NCBI GenBank assembly: GCA_037962975.1
Contig: CM075673.1
Location: 23,606,001-23,670,000 of the forward strand
Reading direction: 5' to 3'
DNA: 64,000 nucleotides
DNA from: Clitoria ternatea
Taxonomy: Eukaryota > Streptophyta > Magnoliopsida > Fabales > Fabaceae
Shown: positions 32,480 to 45,815 of the stretch, piece by piece
Layout of the letters: each line of letters starts with the position of its first letter
Position numbering within the stretch: the stretch's first letter is position 1
Program-made: the position numbers and the translations under genes
Notes under the pieces: generated by a model
What the model was told of the DNA's origin: nothing
What the model saw: only the letters and a program-made list of their open reading frames with translations
Databases searched by the model: none

Positions 32480-35400
32480 CAGTGGAGAAGAAGGGAATTT
32501 CTCCTCCTCTTGTTTCTTAATGCTGCGAACAACTGCTTTATTTCATTGTCTCCTTCTTGCAACAAACAAACACCCCCACACCTCTCTCTCATCTTGCGTG
32601 TTCAAGATCGTTACTCAAACGGCGTTGTTACCTCCTCACTGGTTCCTAAGGCACGTTTAATCTTCTGGTTGATTCTTCTCTATCGGTTCCATCATTCTCT
32701 TGTTTATTAATTTCCTGAAAATTCTGCACGATCACACGATTCCTAAGTTGTTTCGTCGTGGTATTCAATCGCTTCATCAGTTTAGGTTTTGCTTCTGATC
32801 TTCATCGCTTCTTGTTGATTTCAATGATTTATTTCTCATCTGCATCTTTTCGCCGATTTTCTAGTTTCGGTTTTCTGCGTCCTTTCCTCGTCCTTATCTT
32901 GTATGATTTCACTGATCCTCAGATTGTTCGTCGAGAGTTTTCGATTTCCTTCGGGAGATTCTATAATTTATTGTTTTTTTTTTTTGTAATTTTCATTAAT
33001 TTTCTGGTTTGTTTGTATTTCGCGTTCATTGGCTTGCGCGACACAGACATATCAAGTGTATACTGAGATTTAAGAATGGCTGAAAACACCTTCGGTTCAT
33101 ATTTGTTTGAATTTAACATTGATATTGATATATGCACTTCTTATTATATTATTTATAAAAATAAAATTAAACTGTAAGTCGGTTGAATGTGGGGGCATAA
33201 CATAGTTATTGTTTTGTGAGTGTATTCATGGATGCCCCTTTTCTCAGGAAGTCATATGATTCTGAAACCTCTCCTTAGTTATAAAGTTTTTTGTATGTTT
33301 TGTGCTTTCTCCTAAAGGAATCTTATGGTGCTAATAGATTCTTTCGTCCTTGGATGTTTTGTGCTACTACATTTAGCTATATGCGGATTTGTAGTTCCTA
33401 CATCGCACCTTTTTTGTTTTCTTTTTGCTGTTTGTTGGATAGACATTGCAGGAAACTTTCTAACTTAATATCTTTGTAATAGAAGTTAAAAAACAATGAA
33501 TTATTGATATATGTAGTTCATATCTTGACATAGATAGTATTTCTTCCCTTGTCTTGTGTAAGAAAGGGAATATATTATCCTATTGTGTTTCTCATATTTG
33601 GTTGTCTGTGTATGTGCATTATAGAGGGTGCAGTTCCTGTCCTCCGGTATATTGGTTTTGTCTTTTTACTTTTTAAATTTATATTTTGATATTTGTCTTT
33701 GTGGTTTAAACTATCATGTGCTAAATACTAAGTGTCTATCAAGAATTATAGTTTAGTATATTGGAATGTTTTGGCATATATTGTTGGTCTGGTTATTTTA
33801 TCAGATTTCCTTAGAATCAATTAGGTTTAGATGGTTTTTTATTATGCAGGTTTCTTGGTGCTGTTGGTGTATTGCGCATTATACATCTACATGTGCTGGT
33901 GAGATGCGCTTTCATTGGAAATTCAGATTCTCCTTCATTCCCCCTCATCCTTACCCTTTTTAATAGTAGTTTACTCTTCGTAGATCTTTACAGAAAGGTT
34001 TATGCACACTTGTACCTGTGGGTTTATACTTTAAATAATAATTATCACCATCATTATTATCATCATTGGCAAAAGCTGGCTTTGCCTTCAAATTTGAATT
34101 GTGCAGGTTATGGAAGTGGGTGATTTCTTCTTCATTTGCTCTATTCCATTACTTTGTCTGAATTGCAGATGGTGTTCTAGGTCCTTTTCAATCTTGGATT
34201 AATTAATGGGGTGACTATAGAACTGATGAGTGATGGCTCTGGCATGTTCTATTTTCTCTGGATGTATTAGCATGATATGCCGCAGTTATGGATTGTAAAC
34301 CAACTTTTATATAGGAAGAAGGTATATTGTACCAAAAAATCTCTGTTAATTGGAAGAATTGTGTAGGCCTTGTTCAGCTGGAATATGTCCTTTTTAGATA
34401 ATGGTCTTCCTTCTTCTGAGCTTGGATATTTGTTTAGCATGAAATGGCCTAGCAATTATTCTGAGGATATTGTGGCAATAGACTTTGTCCCTAATATTTG
34501 GTGATGAAAGATGTTGGAATGGGGTATTAAGGGAAATTTAGGGATGGTCATGCGCTTTTCATATACCATTGTTATAGTTCTAATTGGTGCTCTGAGGTGG
34601 TAAGATATATGGATGTTGGTAAACCTCAGTACTATCTGCCCCATAACTTGTAAATGCTTTGTGTTCTCTTAGTACGGAATCTGCTTTGGAAGCGGTGCTA
34701 TTTAGTTGGGGCAGGTATGGTGTGTTTAGAAGCTCAATTTTCATAGGGCATTCACAACACATTAACATGCACTATGTAGACTGGAAATTTGAACCATTAG
34801 TACATACCATAGATGGGGAAGGCTGCTATAGTGCTACTCCTCCCTCCTTAAAAGACATAGACGGCTCTTCATGTTGGTGCAGCTTTTGCTTCCGCAGACA
34901 GTTGGTTTGGTTTCTTCAATAATGCAACAACAATTCATGGTTGGGATTGGTGTAATGCTGGATGATACTTTATTTTGATGTGGGCATGTGAGATCATTGG
35001 CATGGAAGCTGTTTGATAAGTATGAGTTGGTTATCTAAATCTTCACACATTGTTCCAAAGTTGAGGAATGAAACTAATGTCGAGGTGCTGTAGTCTATCC
35101 AGATTGCAGGGCAGGGAACTCTTCCTCTTGCCTTGCCTATTTATGGGGGATGGAAAATATTTTACTTCCATGCTCAATCCTGTACATCCCATTTTTTAAT
35201 TATCATGCCATACTGGGGTCAATGGATGGTCTTAACAGGACAAACTGTTGTGCTTGTGAAGAAAATTGATTAGAATTGGATTTGGGCAGTATGTTTCTAC
35301 ATGGAGATTGCCATACAGTTTGAAGCTTTTGTACTTGTGTGGAATTTTCACATGATTATAGCTTGCAAGATGAACATATATAGGAATCTGTTATAAAATA

Positions 35401-38400
35401 CCATATTCAGTATTATTTAACATGAAATCTTTACACTTTGAAAATGACTGATTCTCTGTTTCGATGTTTGGATGTTATTCTAAGTAAAAAGGCTATATAT
35501 TATTTTCTGATGTTTAATGTTTTCAATAATTAAAGGTTAAATAATACTTCACTGTTGAGTTTTTATCATCTTTGTAGTGTGATTGGATTGGATTAGCTTA
35601 TTTTGTGCAAGAATAAGCTTGTCATCAAAATGCTCAAGAAAGCTTTTAGCTGAAAAGCTATTTTTGTCTAAAAATTAAGCAAAACCAACCCTGTTGAACC
35701 ACTGAAACATAATCAAAATATAAATACTTGTGCTGATTCAGTTGCCCAATCTTTTTCTAAACAAGTTCATTTACTTTCTTTTTTCTTATAGAAAGATGTT
35801 TAATTAATTTATCATGGTATATTAAATATAACGCATTCTGTGAAGCCTCCTATGCTTTTCTTTCCCTGAGGAAGCTAGCTTTTAATTCTTTTGCATTCCT
35901 GCTTATAAAATGGTGGTTTATATTTTCCTATTAATATATAATATAACACTAATGCTAGAGTTTACAGTTGTGCCAATATAGAATTCTCTTCTATTATTTT
36001 TTTGTAGTAAAAATTCTGCCTGATAGTAAAGTTTTTTTCAGACTCTGTTCTATATACTTTCATTAGTACATTTCTCTACCTTTTCTGCTGAGGTTTTGGT
36101 ATACATCTTTCTCTCTCTCCTATAGGGAAAATATTTCAGTTTGTGTTCTTCAAGCGAATTTCATGATAAGTTTCTTTGTATTTTTTCTTCCTACAAAAGT
36201 AGTGTGAAATATCCTGTATCTTTGCTGGTTCCAATGATTTACTTAATTTTTTTTATCTTTCTTTCGTCTTGTCTTGATTACTGATTAGAAGGCACAAATA
36301 GGAGTGTTTCCCTCTATGTGCTTGATACCTGTGCATAGTTGATTATTATTTTCAAGTGCAGGAAGAGATTAGAAAAATGCTAACACCTTCTAACACTTGC
36401 TAAGCCTTCCCAGGTAATATCTGATATGATAGTCATCCTATTTTCCAGTCCTTCCTCTTTATATTAAGACAATCCTTACTCTTGCTGCCATTCATGATAA
36501 GCTAGAGTGAGGATCCATCATCTAATTTAAATCTCTACAATGTCATTTTTTTTCTTCCCTGTTTTCATTTTTTTTGCCTCAGAGTAGAAGGTGCTCTTTC
36601 TGTATCAGTGGATAGAGGCTTGAGTAAATGGCTTCAAGTGAGTGGACTTATTTGGGGCTGTTGGTAATTTATTATGGTCAAGGAGACCATGGGTGGCAAG
36701 TATTTAGTGTTTACAGACTAGTTCTTTAGATTAATACTGAATTCCTTCCCTCCTGAAACAATTGCTCAGGGAGATTCTCCTCTTTGGTCAAATTGTTGTA
36801 TGGCCATTATTTATGCTTCAATTTTCATGCATGCCCATTGATGGCATTTTAACTCGCTAAGCTTATGAGTTTCATATTCCATGCAATTTTGGGCAGTGTA
36901 GTTGGATCAGTATCATAGATATTAGTACATGCTGTGAGCATTGCCCTCTTGGCTGATTAAACACATCATCTTTTATCTTGTTAATGAATAAGCATATATA
37001 TAACAGTTATTTATTTCCTCTAGATATATGGATAGTCCAGCTGGGGGATCATTGTGCAGGTCTAGAAAGTATTGAATGGAAAATAGTGAAACCTGATGAA
37101 CAATGTATTGGGATCCCAATGGATTTTTCCTTTATTTTAATGATGTGGACTTGGAAATGCTGGTTGTATTATTGTATATGCTGGGAATGGAAAAGGAAAG
37201 TCTGGTTAGATGTATTGGGGTAGTGCTTTTTTTCTAACTGTAGAAAGGTCAAGTAAAGATTTTTCTAATCACAAACATCTATATCTTCTCTAGTATTGAC
37301 GCCCCTGCTGTGCTTGTCAGTAGTTACTCTTCCTAACCATGTTGGTGCCCTCCACATGGTGCTCCTAGTCACTGACAGATCCAGAAAAGTTTTATTGTGG
37401 GGGGAAATATACATATGAGAAAGAAATTAAGAAATAAGTGGGGGCAATTATCAACATAACATAGTATATGAATCATATATGTGTATCTGAAAGTAATATA
37501 TTCAAATTACAATAGAAGAAATTTAGAGTTAGTTGGGGCAATTGCCTACACCAACTAACGCTTAAATCCGTCCCAGCTCCTAGTTATTGATAATGTGAAC
37601 TATTCACTTTTACAGTTTAAAAATATTTCCTTTGGGGGATTGTGACTTCTGAGTTCTGACCCTACTCTCTTTCACATATGCATATGCATCTGTAGTGTCT
37701 TCTCTCTGTTCCCTCTAAGCCTATGCAAATATCTAGTAATGATAAAAAGCTTGTTTGGTTTTATGCTGAAACCACCCAGAACTTTGTTTGCATTCCAAAA
37801 TGGCCTCAATTATGTTGCAATCATGTTGACACAATTTCAGGAAAAATTAAGCTTGGTCTCAAACATGGTTTTAACTCCTTAAACGCATAAGCAACAATGC
37901 GTTGGGGGGAAAATAATCTGTTTGTATAATCTAAAATACCCTTATAATTTTTTATAACATTCTTATCCTTCTTTGATTACACATTCTAAAGTGATTTTGA
38001 TTTATATGATTCAAACAAAATTTATTTTTTCAGTTTAGGATAGAAGTATCTAAATGTAAATCATGTTTGTTTAAACTCTATTCTAAGTTTCTAACCAAAA
38101 TCAACTTTCTGAACTCTGATACAAACATGAAGTAATAAATTAGGCTTATTTTCAATGATGCTTGACTCTATATATCTGCTACTTGCTTGTGGCTCAACAT
38201 GCAATATTTGGGCTGTCAATGGAAGTGTTTGAGTGGAATTTAGTGTCCGAGAAAGTTTTTAGGTTATGCATTCTGATTTTTTATACATATTATTTTGAAC
38301 AGGTCTGCATGAGTGATATGCCTACTACATATTATATGACAGTGCAGGACTAGTCAGACTCAATTGAGCATGTTGGAACCAGAATAGTTTAGATTTATCT

Positions 38401-38635
38401 GAGTATTTAATGACAGTTATCTTTTGTTTTTAATGTTATTGCATACATTACAGTCATGATAAATCTTCTCTTTTACAAATGTTGTTGTGAATTGGAAGCA
38501 GCTTTGCTTGATTGTTATTTTGATTTTTGATATTTAATTTCTTCAGGTGGTCTCTTGCCTCTCAAGTTGTGAGTTGTTTGCAGATCTGACTCAACTACAT
38601 TGTCTATTTTGACACTCAGATTGCAAGTGACAGTT
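32480..38635 (+). promoter_or_regulatory. Probable leader exon(s), long leader intron(s) and upstream region of the RING gene
   Basis: A pyrimidine-rich, CT-repeat-like stretch at about 32495-32710 resembles a plant 5' leader. The sequence from there to 38546 is T-rich and intron-like, without protein-coding features. TTCTTCAG ends at 38546 and is a good acceptor for a leader exon 38547-38635 ahead of the start codon. The transcription start and first donor site cannot be fixed from sequence alone. Open frames within it are not genes. Confidence 0.5.
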
Positions 38636-40970
38636 ATGGGGCATAGGCACTTGTATAACGCATCTCCATTGTTTGAGGGTGAGCCTGACCAGAACTGGAA
38701 TCATATGCATATGGATCAACAACAATATGTGCACCTTGGTAATGTTAAATATATATAGCCTCACTCTCACTTGTATTGGGTTACTAGTGTCTCATTTTCT
38801 CTTTTCTAAAAACATGACTGTTGCTTGCATCAGTACTGTATTACTTATATTAGATGGACCTCCATTGCAGGTAGGACCAGCACTTCAGAGAATGGTTCTT
38901 TTATTTATCCTACGGAAAATATGTCTGTAGATAACATTTCTTTCCCCTCTCATTGGAACTCTTCCACAAGGTCAAATGGGTATGCATCGACAAGTCTCAA
39001 CATTGATGTACCTCCACATCAATCAGAAGCACCAGGCACTTCTAACGATCATTTAATGCATTCGTCTAGTGCTGGAGCATTCCTTGCAGTGTCTGAAAAT
39101 TATGTACACCAGCCTTCTTCTTCCAATTATGACAGACAAACATTTCATGTTGATGGTGGTTTTATTGATCTTACAATGGGAAGTGGACGAGGGCCTCACA
39201 AGCGCAAGAGCCCTGGAGTTCCTTCAGTCTATGAGAGAGGCAGTACAAGTAGATACTTTAATGCTGGGAGCTCAACTGATCTTCCTATATCTTCAGAATT
39301 ACGGCAGGAGAAACCAAATATTGATTCTCAATATATGCCTTGGGATCATTTTGGTATGACACCCACATTCAGAGGTAGTGGCCTTTCAATAAAGGGTGAG
39401 GGTTCTTTAAGGAATGTAAGGAGCCGCACGGCACTTGATTTGGAATCCAACCAGTCTTGGACCCATTCATCAAGTAATCATCCACACAACCCCTACACTA
39501 CTGTCCCACCAGTTGACCATTCTAGCATGATGGATCTTTCAGGTCAGACTTCTGCCACTTTGACAAGGGATTGGAACCAAATGAACATACCCCCTGCTAA
39601 TGGAAGGGTGTTGTTATCAGGTGAGTTTGCAGTCAATAAATGTTAGTATCAAAACATACACATTCAGCTATCCATGCCTTTTATATCTAAAAATTTTTGC
39701 TTACAATACAGATACAAGTTCTTTTGGCCTTGAGCCAAGTCATTTCCTCGTTGGAAGTGGTGCTACTGCTAGCAATGCTTCTGCAGATGTTGGGGGCTTC
39801 CATCATGAATTTGGTACAAGCATAAATCCATCTGCTTCTCAAAGTTTTTATAATAATCAGACTCAGACTGCGAGGGGAATCCGAAGCAACTATGCTCAGA
39901 GATCCACTCCAACTTTTAGGGCTTCTTCCAGCTTGCGTTTGGGGCGTGTTACGTCTTTGGATGATGGGTTGCCCATGGTAGCTGAAAGTTTCTCTTCTAG
40001 GTATCCAAGGCCACTGAGTGCCATTGGCTGGCGGAATGGTGATAGGAATGGGAGGTCAAGAATTTCTGGTGAAAGATATCGATCATTGGCTGAGGGTGGT
40101 CTCCATGATCGATTTTCTTCTGAGGTATCTGTTAGTATATTGAGGAACTCTATTTTTTGTGTCAATATTAACGAAAGGATATATGATGTTTGGAATTTGG
40201 AAAACCTGTTTTCTTGTTTCTGCTTGTGCCCAATAGTTAACCTTAAATAAGGATGCTTGGTTTATTTACAAAATCCAAGCCAATTACTTCTAATTTATTC
40301 CTTTGACCTAGTTAACAGTATTCATTTAAGAGCAGGCAAAATGTTCATTCTGACATTACTACCATCAGCAGACTCATTTAATTTTTATTGGCTTTCAGGG
40401 TTTCATGGTGGTTGAGCGTGCATCACTGTATGCTTCCAGGAATATGCTTGATCAGCACCGAGACATGAGGATGGACATAGATAACATGAGTTATGAGGTG
40501 ATTATTGATTTACCTTGCCTTCATGTTACATTTAGTACTGCGTACTCTCAAGACTTTTAATAATTTGGATGATCGGTTGTTTTACCAGGAGCTCCTTGCA
40601 CTTGGTGAGAGGATTGGCAATGTGAACACGGGATTGTCTGAGGATTTACTTTCCAAGTGTTTGACGGAAACAATATACTGTTCATCTGAACAAAATGAAG
40701 ACGAAGGAACCTGTGTAATCTGTCTGGTATGTTTTTATTCTTCCATTCATAGTAAATATTTTTAATCTCTTTGGATGACATTAAACAGGTGCTTACAAGT
40801 TTTTTTTTTGCAAATTCCAGGAAGAGTACAAGAACATGGATGATGTTGGGACACTAAAAATTTGTGGACATGACTACCATGTGAGCTGCGTTAAAAAATG
40901 GTTATCTATGAAGAAACTATGTCCTATCTGCAAAGCTTCTGCTTTGCCCGAGGATTCGAAGGATAAATAA
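38636..40970 (+). CDS. RING-H2 E3 ubiquitin-protein ligase (ZFP1/TEAR-like), six coding exons
   Basis: Exons 38636-38738, 38871-39620, 39712-40124, 40399-40497, 40589-40726 and 40821-40970 join in phase to 551 codons (550 residues plus TAA), every intron GT-AG. The product starts MGHRHLYNASPLFEGEPDQ. A long Ser/Asn-rich, probably disordered part follows, including an FIDLTMG and a GPHKRKSPG segment. It ends in a C3H2C3 RING at about residues 497-543: CVIC, then CGHDYH, a following Cys, and CPIC. The RING would bind two zinc ions and recruit a ubiquitin-charged E2, giving the protein E3 ligase activity. The MGHRH start and layout fit the plant group annotated as 'probable E3 ligase ZFP1' and the Arabidopsis TEAR proteins, from memory and not by search. 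The gene looks intact. Substrates are unknown. Confidence 0.9.
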
Positions 40971-41230
40971 CTTGTACTGTGGTATAATTAATCTCATTTT
41001 GTATATATATTTGGACATCCTTCAAAATGGAGGGAAACTGCTTTGGGAGATGTTGTAACAGGAATGCTTTATGTCAATGGATTTGTTTTCGGCTTCGATC
41101 TCAATTGCGCGAAGCTTTGAAAGTATTGCGTGGTTTTTTTAGGGGATCTGGATTCGTATTTGATATGAAATGAAAAGATGCTTTCTGTCATAATTTTTTT
41201 TATATAAATAATTTGCAAAATTTGTAGTCT
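40971..41230 (+). other. Probable 3' UTR of the RING gene
   Basis: T-rich sequence after the stop. AAATGAAAAG near 41167 and ATAAATAA near 41202 are possible polyadenylation signals. The end is a guess. Confidence 0.4.
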
Positions 41231-41710
41231 GTTCTCCAATTTAGTTTTTCATTTGATCTTTTAATTTGTAAAATTCAACGAATTTATATTTTATATATTG
41301 TTAGTAAAAAATTTATACTATCGACCAGCCAAAATAAATTATTGACATGTAATTGGAAAAATGTTGGAAGTTATAGTAGTTTATTAAAATCTGTTTTCTG
41401 GCTTGAAAATAAAAATTCCCGACCCCATGTTCCTCTTTTATTCCTCTCGCTGATCTCTACTCTACTATTTAATATGAAGGTATTTCCTAGCTCTAGATGA
41501 AATATTATATAATCCCATTAAGTTTCAGTTTAGTTGTGATGGAATATATAACATTTGATTTGATGAAATATAATTCAGATTGGATCAATTTGTTCAATTA
41601 TATATTGTAAAAACTTAAATATAGGACATATAATTTCAACATAATAAAATTATAAACAATTACTTTAAAAACAATTATCATTATAAAAAATTTTAGCATA
41701 ATAAAAAAAT
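41231..41710. other. AT-rich spacer between the RING gene and the viral insert
   Basis: No gene or recognisable repeat. Ends at the first 73-bp repeat of the endogenous virus. Confidence 0.5.
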
Positions 41711-41783
41711 CTCCTTAACATAAATATAAACACCAAAACATACAGACAATGCATTTTCGGCAACCTCAAGCCTACTCTTGCAA
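41711..41783 (-). repeat. Terminal 73-bp direct repeat of the endogenous virus, downstream copy
   Basis: Identical over 73 bp to 52316-52388. Lies in the viral leader, downstream of the promoter when read on the minus strand. Confidence 0.9.
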
Positions 41784-42149
41784 CCATGGTCACCAATTTT
41801 GACATTTAAATCTATGCTAAGAAGGATCGTAGCATGGATCTTTTCCGACATATTTCTGATACACAGGATCCTTAAACAAGGCAAGTGTAAAACATACTTT
41901 ATGTCTTATGATTATTGTATCTCTTGATCGGAACAATGCCTATAGCATAATACTACCGCCTTGAGCTTTCAGAAGAAGAAGAGGAATTAGAAACTCATAA
42001 TTTAAAAGCACACAAAGTTTATTTATGAAAGGCTTTATTCTCTAGAACTTCTGCCTTCTATCTTACAAGAGGATCCCTTTTATAGACAGGGATTGGGAAA
42101 TTATTCGAGATAAGAAGATAAGATTACATGGATTACATGCTATATTACA
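41784..42149 (-). other. Viral leader and core promoter region
   Basis: Contains the TATA box at 42076-42084 and the AATAAA signal. Otherwise noncoding. Confidence 0.6.
42076..42084 (-). promoter_or_regulatory. TATA box of the endogenous virus promoter
   Basis: TATAAAAGG on the minus strand, with AATAAA about 37 bp further down (plus 42034-42039), the usual pairing of promoter and polyadenylation signal in caulimovirids. The leader then runs about 270 bp to the 73-bp repeat and the primer site. Confidence 0.75.
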
Positions 42150-42154
42150 ATGAC
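42150..42154. repeat. Left target duplication of the solo LTR (ATGAC)
   Basis: Repeated at 45816-45820. The uninterrupted site would read ATGACACGTGG in the viral promoter. Confidence 0.85.
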
Positions 42155-43714
42155 TGTAACACCCTGAATTTTTAAAATAGGAAGATAAATTAGGAAAATA
42201 AATGTTGGATAATTAAGTATGGGCTAATAAATATCCCAAAATTCTTGAAACGATCAAAATAAGACTTTTCGAAACTGTTGGTGAATTTTTGTGGTCGGAT
42301 GAGTTGAAAATTTACCCGGATAAAATATAGGTGTCGGACCAAGTATCTCCGATTGAGATGCCGTTGGTCAGGGCCGTAGATAATGTTATTGGGATTCCGA
42401 ATTTATATTCGGAATAATTTTTAGAATATGTTTTGAGCCCGAACGGGAAACCTGTTTGTTAAAAAAACGAAAGAGTTTAATGAAGCTTAACAACTTTAAA
42501 GCCAAACTCATATTTTTCACTCTCACTTCGGTAGCACTCTCTTCTTTCCCACGCCAACACACTTCTTCACTCCTTCTTTCTCCTTCTTCTTCATTATTTC
42601 CTCTTCACCTTCCCCCTTGAACCCTAAGTTAAAAAGTGAAATACATCTCTTTCCTCCTTTGTTATTTTCAAGAAGCTTAAGGAGAGCTTGGAGCTTAGAG
42701 TATCCTCTCCTTTCCTTCTCCTTAAATTCGTGTGGATTTTCTCCTCTTTTGCAAACTCACTCTTTACTCCTCTTGAGGTAAAATTATTGTCATTTTTCCA
42801 TGTATATAAGCATATAGTTGAAGTTTAATGGTAGTTTTAAGGTTAGGGCACAACAAATGTATGAGAATTGTTGAGGAGGGTTCCAAAATGAGAACTCTAA
42901 GGAGGATTGACATAAATACAAGTTTATGAGTGATAAGTGAGGTAGTTGTAATTATAGTGGGAAAAGAAGGAGGTATATGAGCATTTATGAAGGTTGGTGG
43001 GTTGGTGAAAACCTAAAACTTGAATTTTAGGAGAAAGAGTAAAATATTGAAGATAATAACATTTATTGAAGAAGTTGGCAATTGTTGATAGGAAGAGTAA
43101 TATAAATGATGTGGTGGACACATTAAATAAGGATAAAGTTGATTTGAAGTCATTATGGGTAGGAAACTCACCAAGGTGTTGGTGGGGACTTAATAGATGG
43201 AGTAACTTATCCATTAGGTTGTAACTTTTAATACTAATGGATTGTAATTTAAGGGGAGGAATTCCCGAAGCCTAAGTAAGCAAATGAATGAAATTGATAA
43301 ATAATTTCCACATGATAAGAATCATGTGTACACCTATGTATATGTATATTAAATTGGTGTTTGAATGAAAAATTGATGTGGCCCTATAATTGATTGGTGT
43401 AGGGCTTGGCAATACTGGTGAAGCGGGAACATCAACCCCAGAGGTCTACTTCTCCTGAGGTAGGAGAGGGGTGTATTTTCTAAATGCATGAGAATTATGA
43501 TGATAATGTATGTATTAATGTAGTATGACATGTTTGCTTAGATAAAGATGATATTATATGTATGTGAAGTGAATTGTGTATGATTTGGTGGGAAATTGTG
43601 TGGTTGAGAATGAATGTACCCTAGATGAGAGGGTAAGATAAGTTAATGAGCTTGAGGCATATATGAGCATTGTTGTATACATGGTATAACATGCATATCA
43701 TGATGATGTTGATA

Positions 43715-44055
43715 AGTGGTTGCGATCACTTGATGATGGAAATGAAAAAGGGCTTGCGAGTTCCTATGATTGTTAGACCGATGGTTGCGATCACCTGGAA
43801 TTGAAATGAAAGGCCCTGCGGGACCAATGAGATGAAATGCCCATGGTTGCGATCATGAGGCGGGAGTACCCCTTGCGAGGCGGGAAACCTATGTGAATTG
43901 TTGAACGTGGTTGCGATCACGAGAAAATCTATTGATATGATGAAAGGGCTTGCGAGCACCTATAATGCCCATGGTTGCGATCATGAGGCGGGAGTACCCC
44001 TTGCGAGGCGGGAAACCATTGAGAATGAGTATATGATATGGTGGTTGCGATCACC
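43715..44055. repeat. Tandem repeat region with GGTTGCGATCA motif
   Basis: GGTTGCGATCAC or GGTTGCGATCATG occurs six times between 43717 and 44055, alternating with GGGCTTGCGAG and with a block containing GAGGCGGGAGTACCCC that is present twice, about 130 bp apart (around 43857 and 43985). It lies inside the solo LTR. Confidence 0.85.
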
Positions 44056-44904
44056 CGAGGAAATGAAATCGGATCCGTGCATATGCATTCCATGACATTA
44101 GCATGAGCATTAATTTGAAAGCATGGTATAGTATGATACTTTGCTGTTGAGATATGAATGGAAATTCTCTTTCACTTACTAAATTGTAATGGTGAAATTG
44201 ATAGACGTGATTCTAAGAGAATTAAGGGATAAGTGTGTTAGAATAAGATTTATTGATTGTATGTTTGATATTAAATGAACTCTTCTTGAGAAGGAGATAG
44301 TGGTATTGCATTCATGCATATATTATTATATTTGTTGGATTTTCGTCATTGAGAAAGTATACTCACTCTCCCTGTGGTATATTTTTTTAGCTCCTGTGTT
44401 GTAGGTAGGGCTTTGGAACTATTGGAGGAGGGGAAGTGTGAAGAAAGTTCCATTTTGGTAAAAGAATGCCTTGGCCGGCAATGTTTTGATATGGTGATTA
44501 TGTAGAATGGATGTAAGGTGTATAACACCATCTATGTTTTGCATAATTTGGATTAGAATAGATAATGGTATGATTGACGAATATGTATATGTATAAACGA
44601 TAGTGATTTTGGGAGGTCATGGGGGAAAATGAGATCATATGTTTATGACCCATTTTTAATTATGATCCTATGAATGAATGGATGAAGTTGATATTTGAAA
44701 TATTAGTTTTGAGAAGTAAAATGATGATTGGGTTGATCATTGTAACTTAAATTAGTTGTAATGGAAATTTACAGATATGATTGATTCGAACAAGTTTTAA
44801 ATATGTAATAGGATATGTACTAAGTATTAAATTTGAATAGAATTGATTAGAATGAGTTTTAACATAGTAAGTTGTGTGATTTCTGCATTTCCCCTGTTTT
44901 TCTG

Positions 44905-45470
44905 TTAAACTCGCTCAAGCGAGAGGTCTTCGCTCAAGCGAAAATACCCTGTGTCGAATTTTTGGTCTCTGGATGATTCTCGCTTAGGCGAGAAAGGGAC
45001 TCGCTCAAGCGAGATCCTCCCAGTATCAGAGTTAGGCCATTATTCCATTTTCGCTCGAGCGGGTGTGTAATTTGCCCAAGCGAAATCGCATTAGAATCAG
45101 AGTTTGGACCTTGGTTGGTGTTCGCTCAGGCGAGCTGAGGATTCGCCCAAGCGGAAGGGTCTTGGTCTCAGGTTTGCTCTCGGGTTTATCAGGAAATTGC
45201 TCTCGGGAGTAATTTCGCTCAGGCGGAATTGGTTCCGCTCAAGCGAGTGAGCGTGGGTAGAGTTCTGGGCGTTTTTCGCCTTACGCTCGCTGGCTCCGCC
45301 CAAGCGAGGATTTCAATACTCGCTCAAGCGAGTTGGGGTTCGCTGGAGCGAAGTGACCCCTGATTCTTTATTTTCTTCTTTCGCTCAGCATTTTATGTTT
45401 CGCCTAAGCGTGCTATGCGAAGCTCGCTCAAGCGAATTGGGATTTCGCTTGAGCGAGGGGGACCTGACTC
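44905..45470. repeat. Cluster of palindromic CTCGCTCAAGCGAG words
   Basis: About sixteen copies or near-copies of CTCGCTCAAGCGAG (arms CTCGCT and AGCGAG with a CA centre) within 565 bp of the solo LTR, mostly in pairs 15-40 bp apart. Centres vary (CA, TA, CG, TG) while many arms stay complementary. Confidence 0.85.
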
Positions 45471-45815
45471 TCCCAAAATGCTTAAAACATGTTAATTTCC
45501 TTTTTCTTATTAATAATCCATGATCCTATCCTACTATATGAACGCTTTGGAATAACCTTGTTTTTTTTAATTTCAAAATAAATGATCACTTAAGAATTTA
45601 ATTCCATAATACTATTCTACTAATTATACTTCCGCTATTATTAAATATGGAATTCTTAAAAGTTAATCCTTTAGCTTACCTTCTCATATCTTCATATATG
45701 AGATAGGTCTCTGATAGATTCAGGGTAATTGATAAATGGTTTCACCACCCATAAGTTTTATAGATTAATAAATATAAAATCGCGAAAAATTTACCCCTAT
45801 TTTTGGGGTGTCACA

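Larger units (their letters stand above)
42155..45815. mobile_element. 3.66-kb solo LTR inserted in the viral promoter
   Basis: Starts TGTAACACCCTGAATTTTT, ends TTTTTGGGGTGTCACA (imperfect inverted ends) and is flanked by the 5-bp repeat ATGAC. No second LTR, primer site or coding domain was found inside, so a solo LTR left by recombination is the best reading. TGTAACACCC ends are common for long plant Ty3/gypsy LTRs. It carries two internal repeat regions. Small open frames within it are not genes. The strand cannot be fixed. Confidence 0.8.

Noticed and set aside
32758..33066. 102-residue open frame ahead of the RING gene
   Set aside because: Hydrophobic Phe-rich translation of T-rich intron-like DNA; no homology that I recognise.
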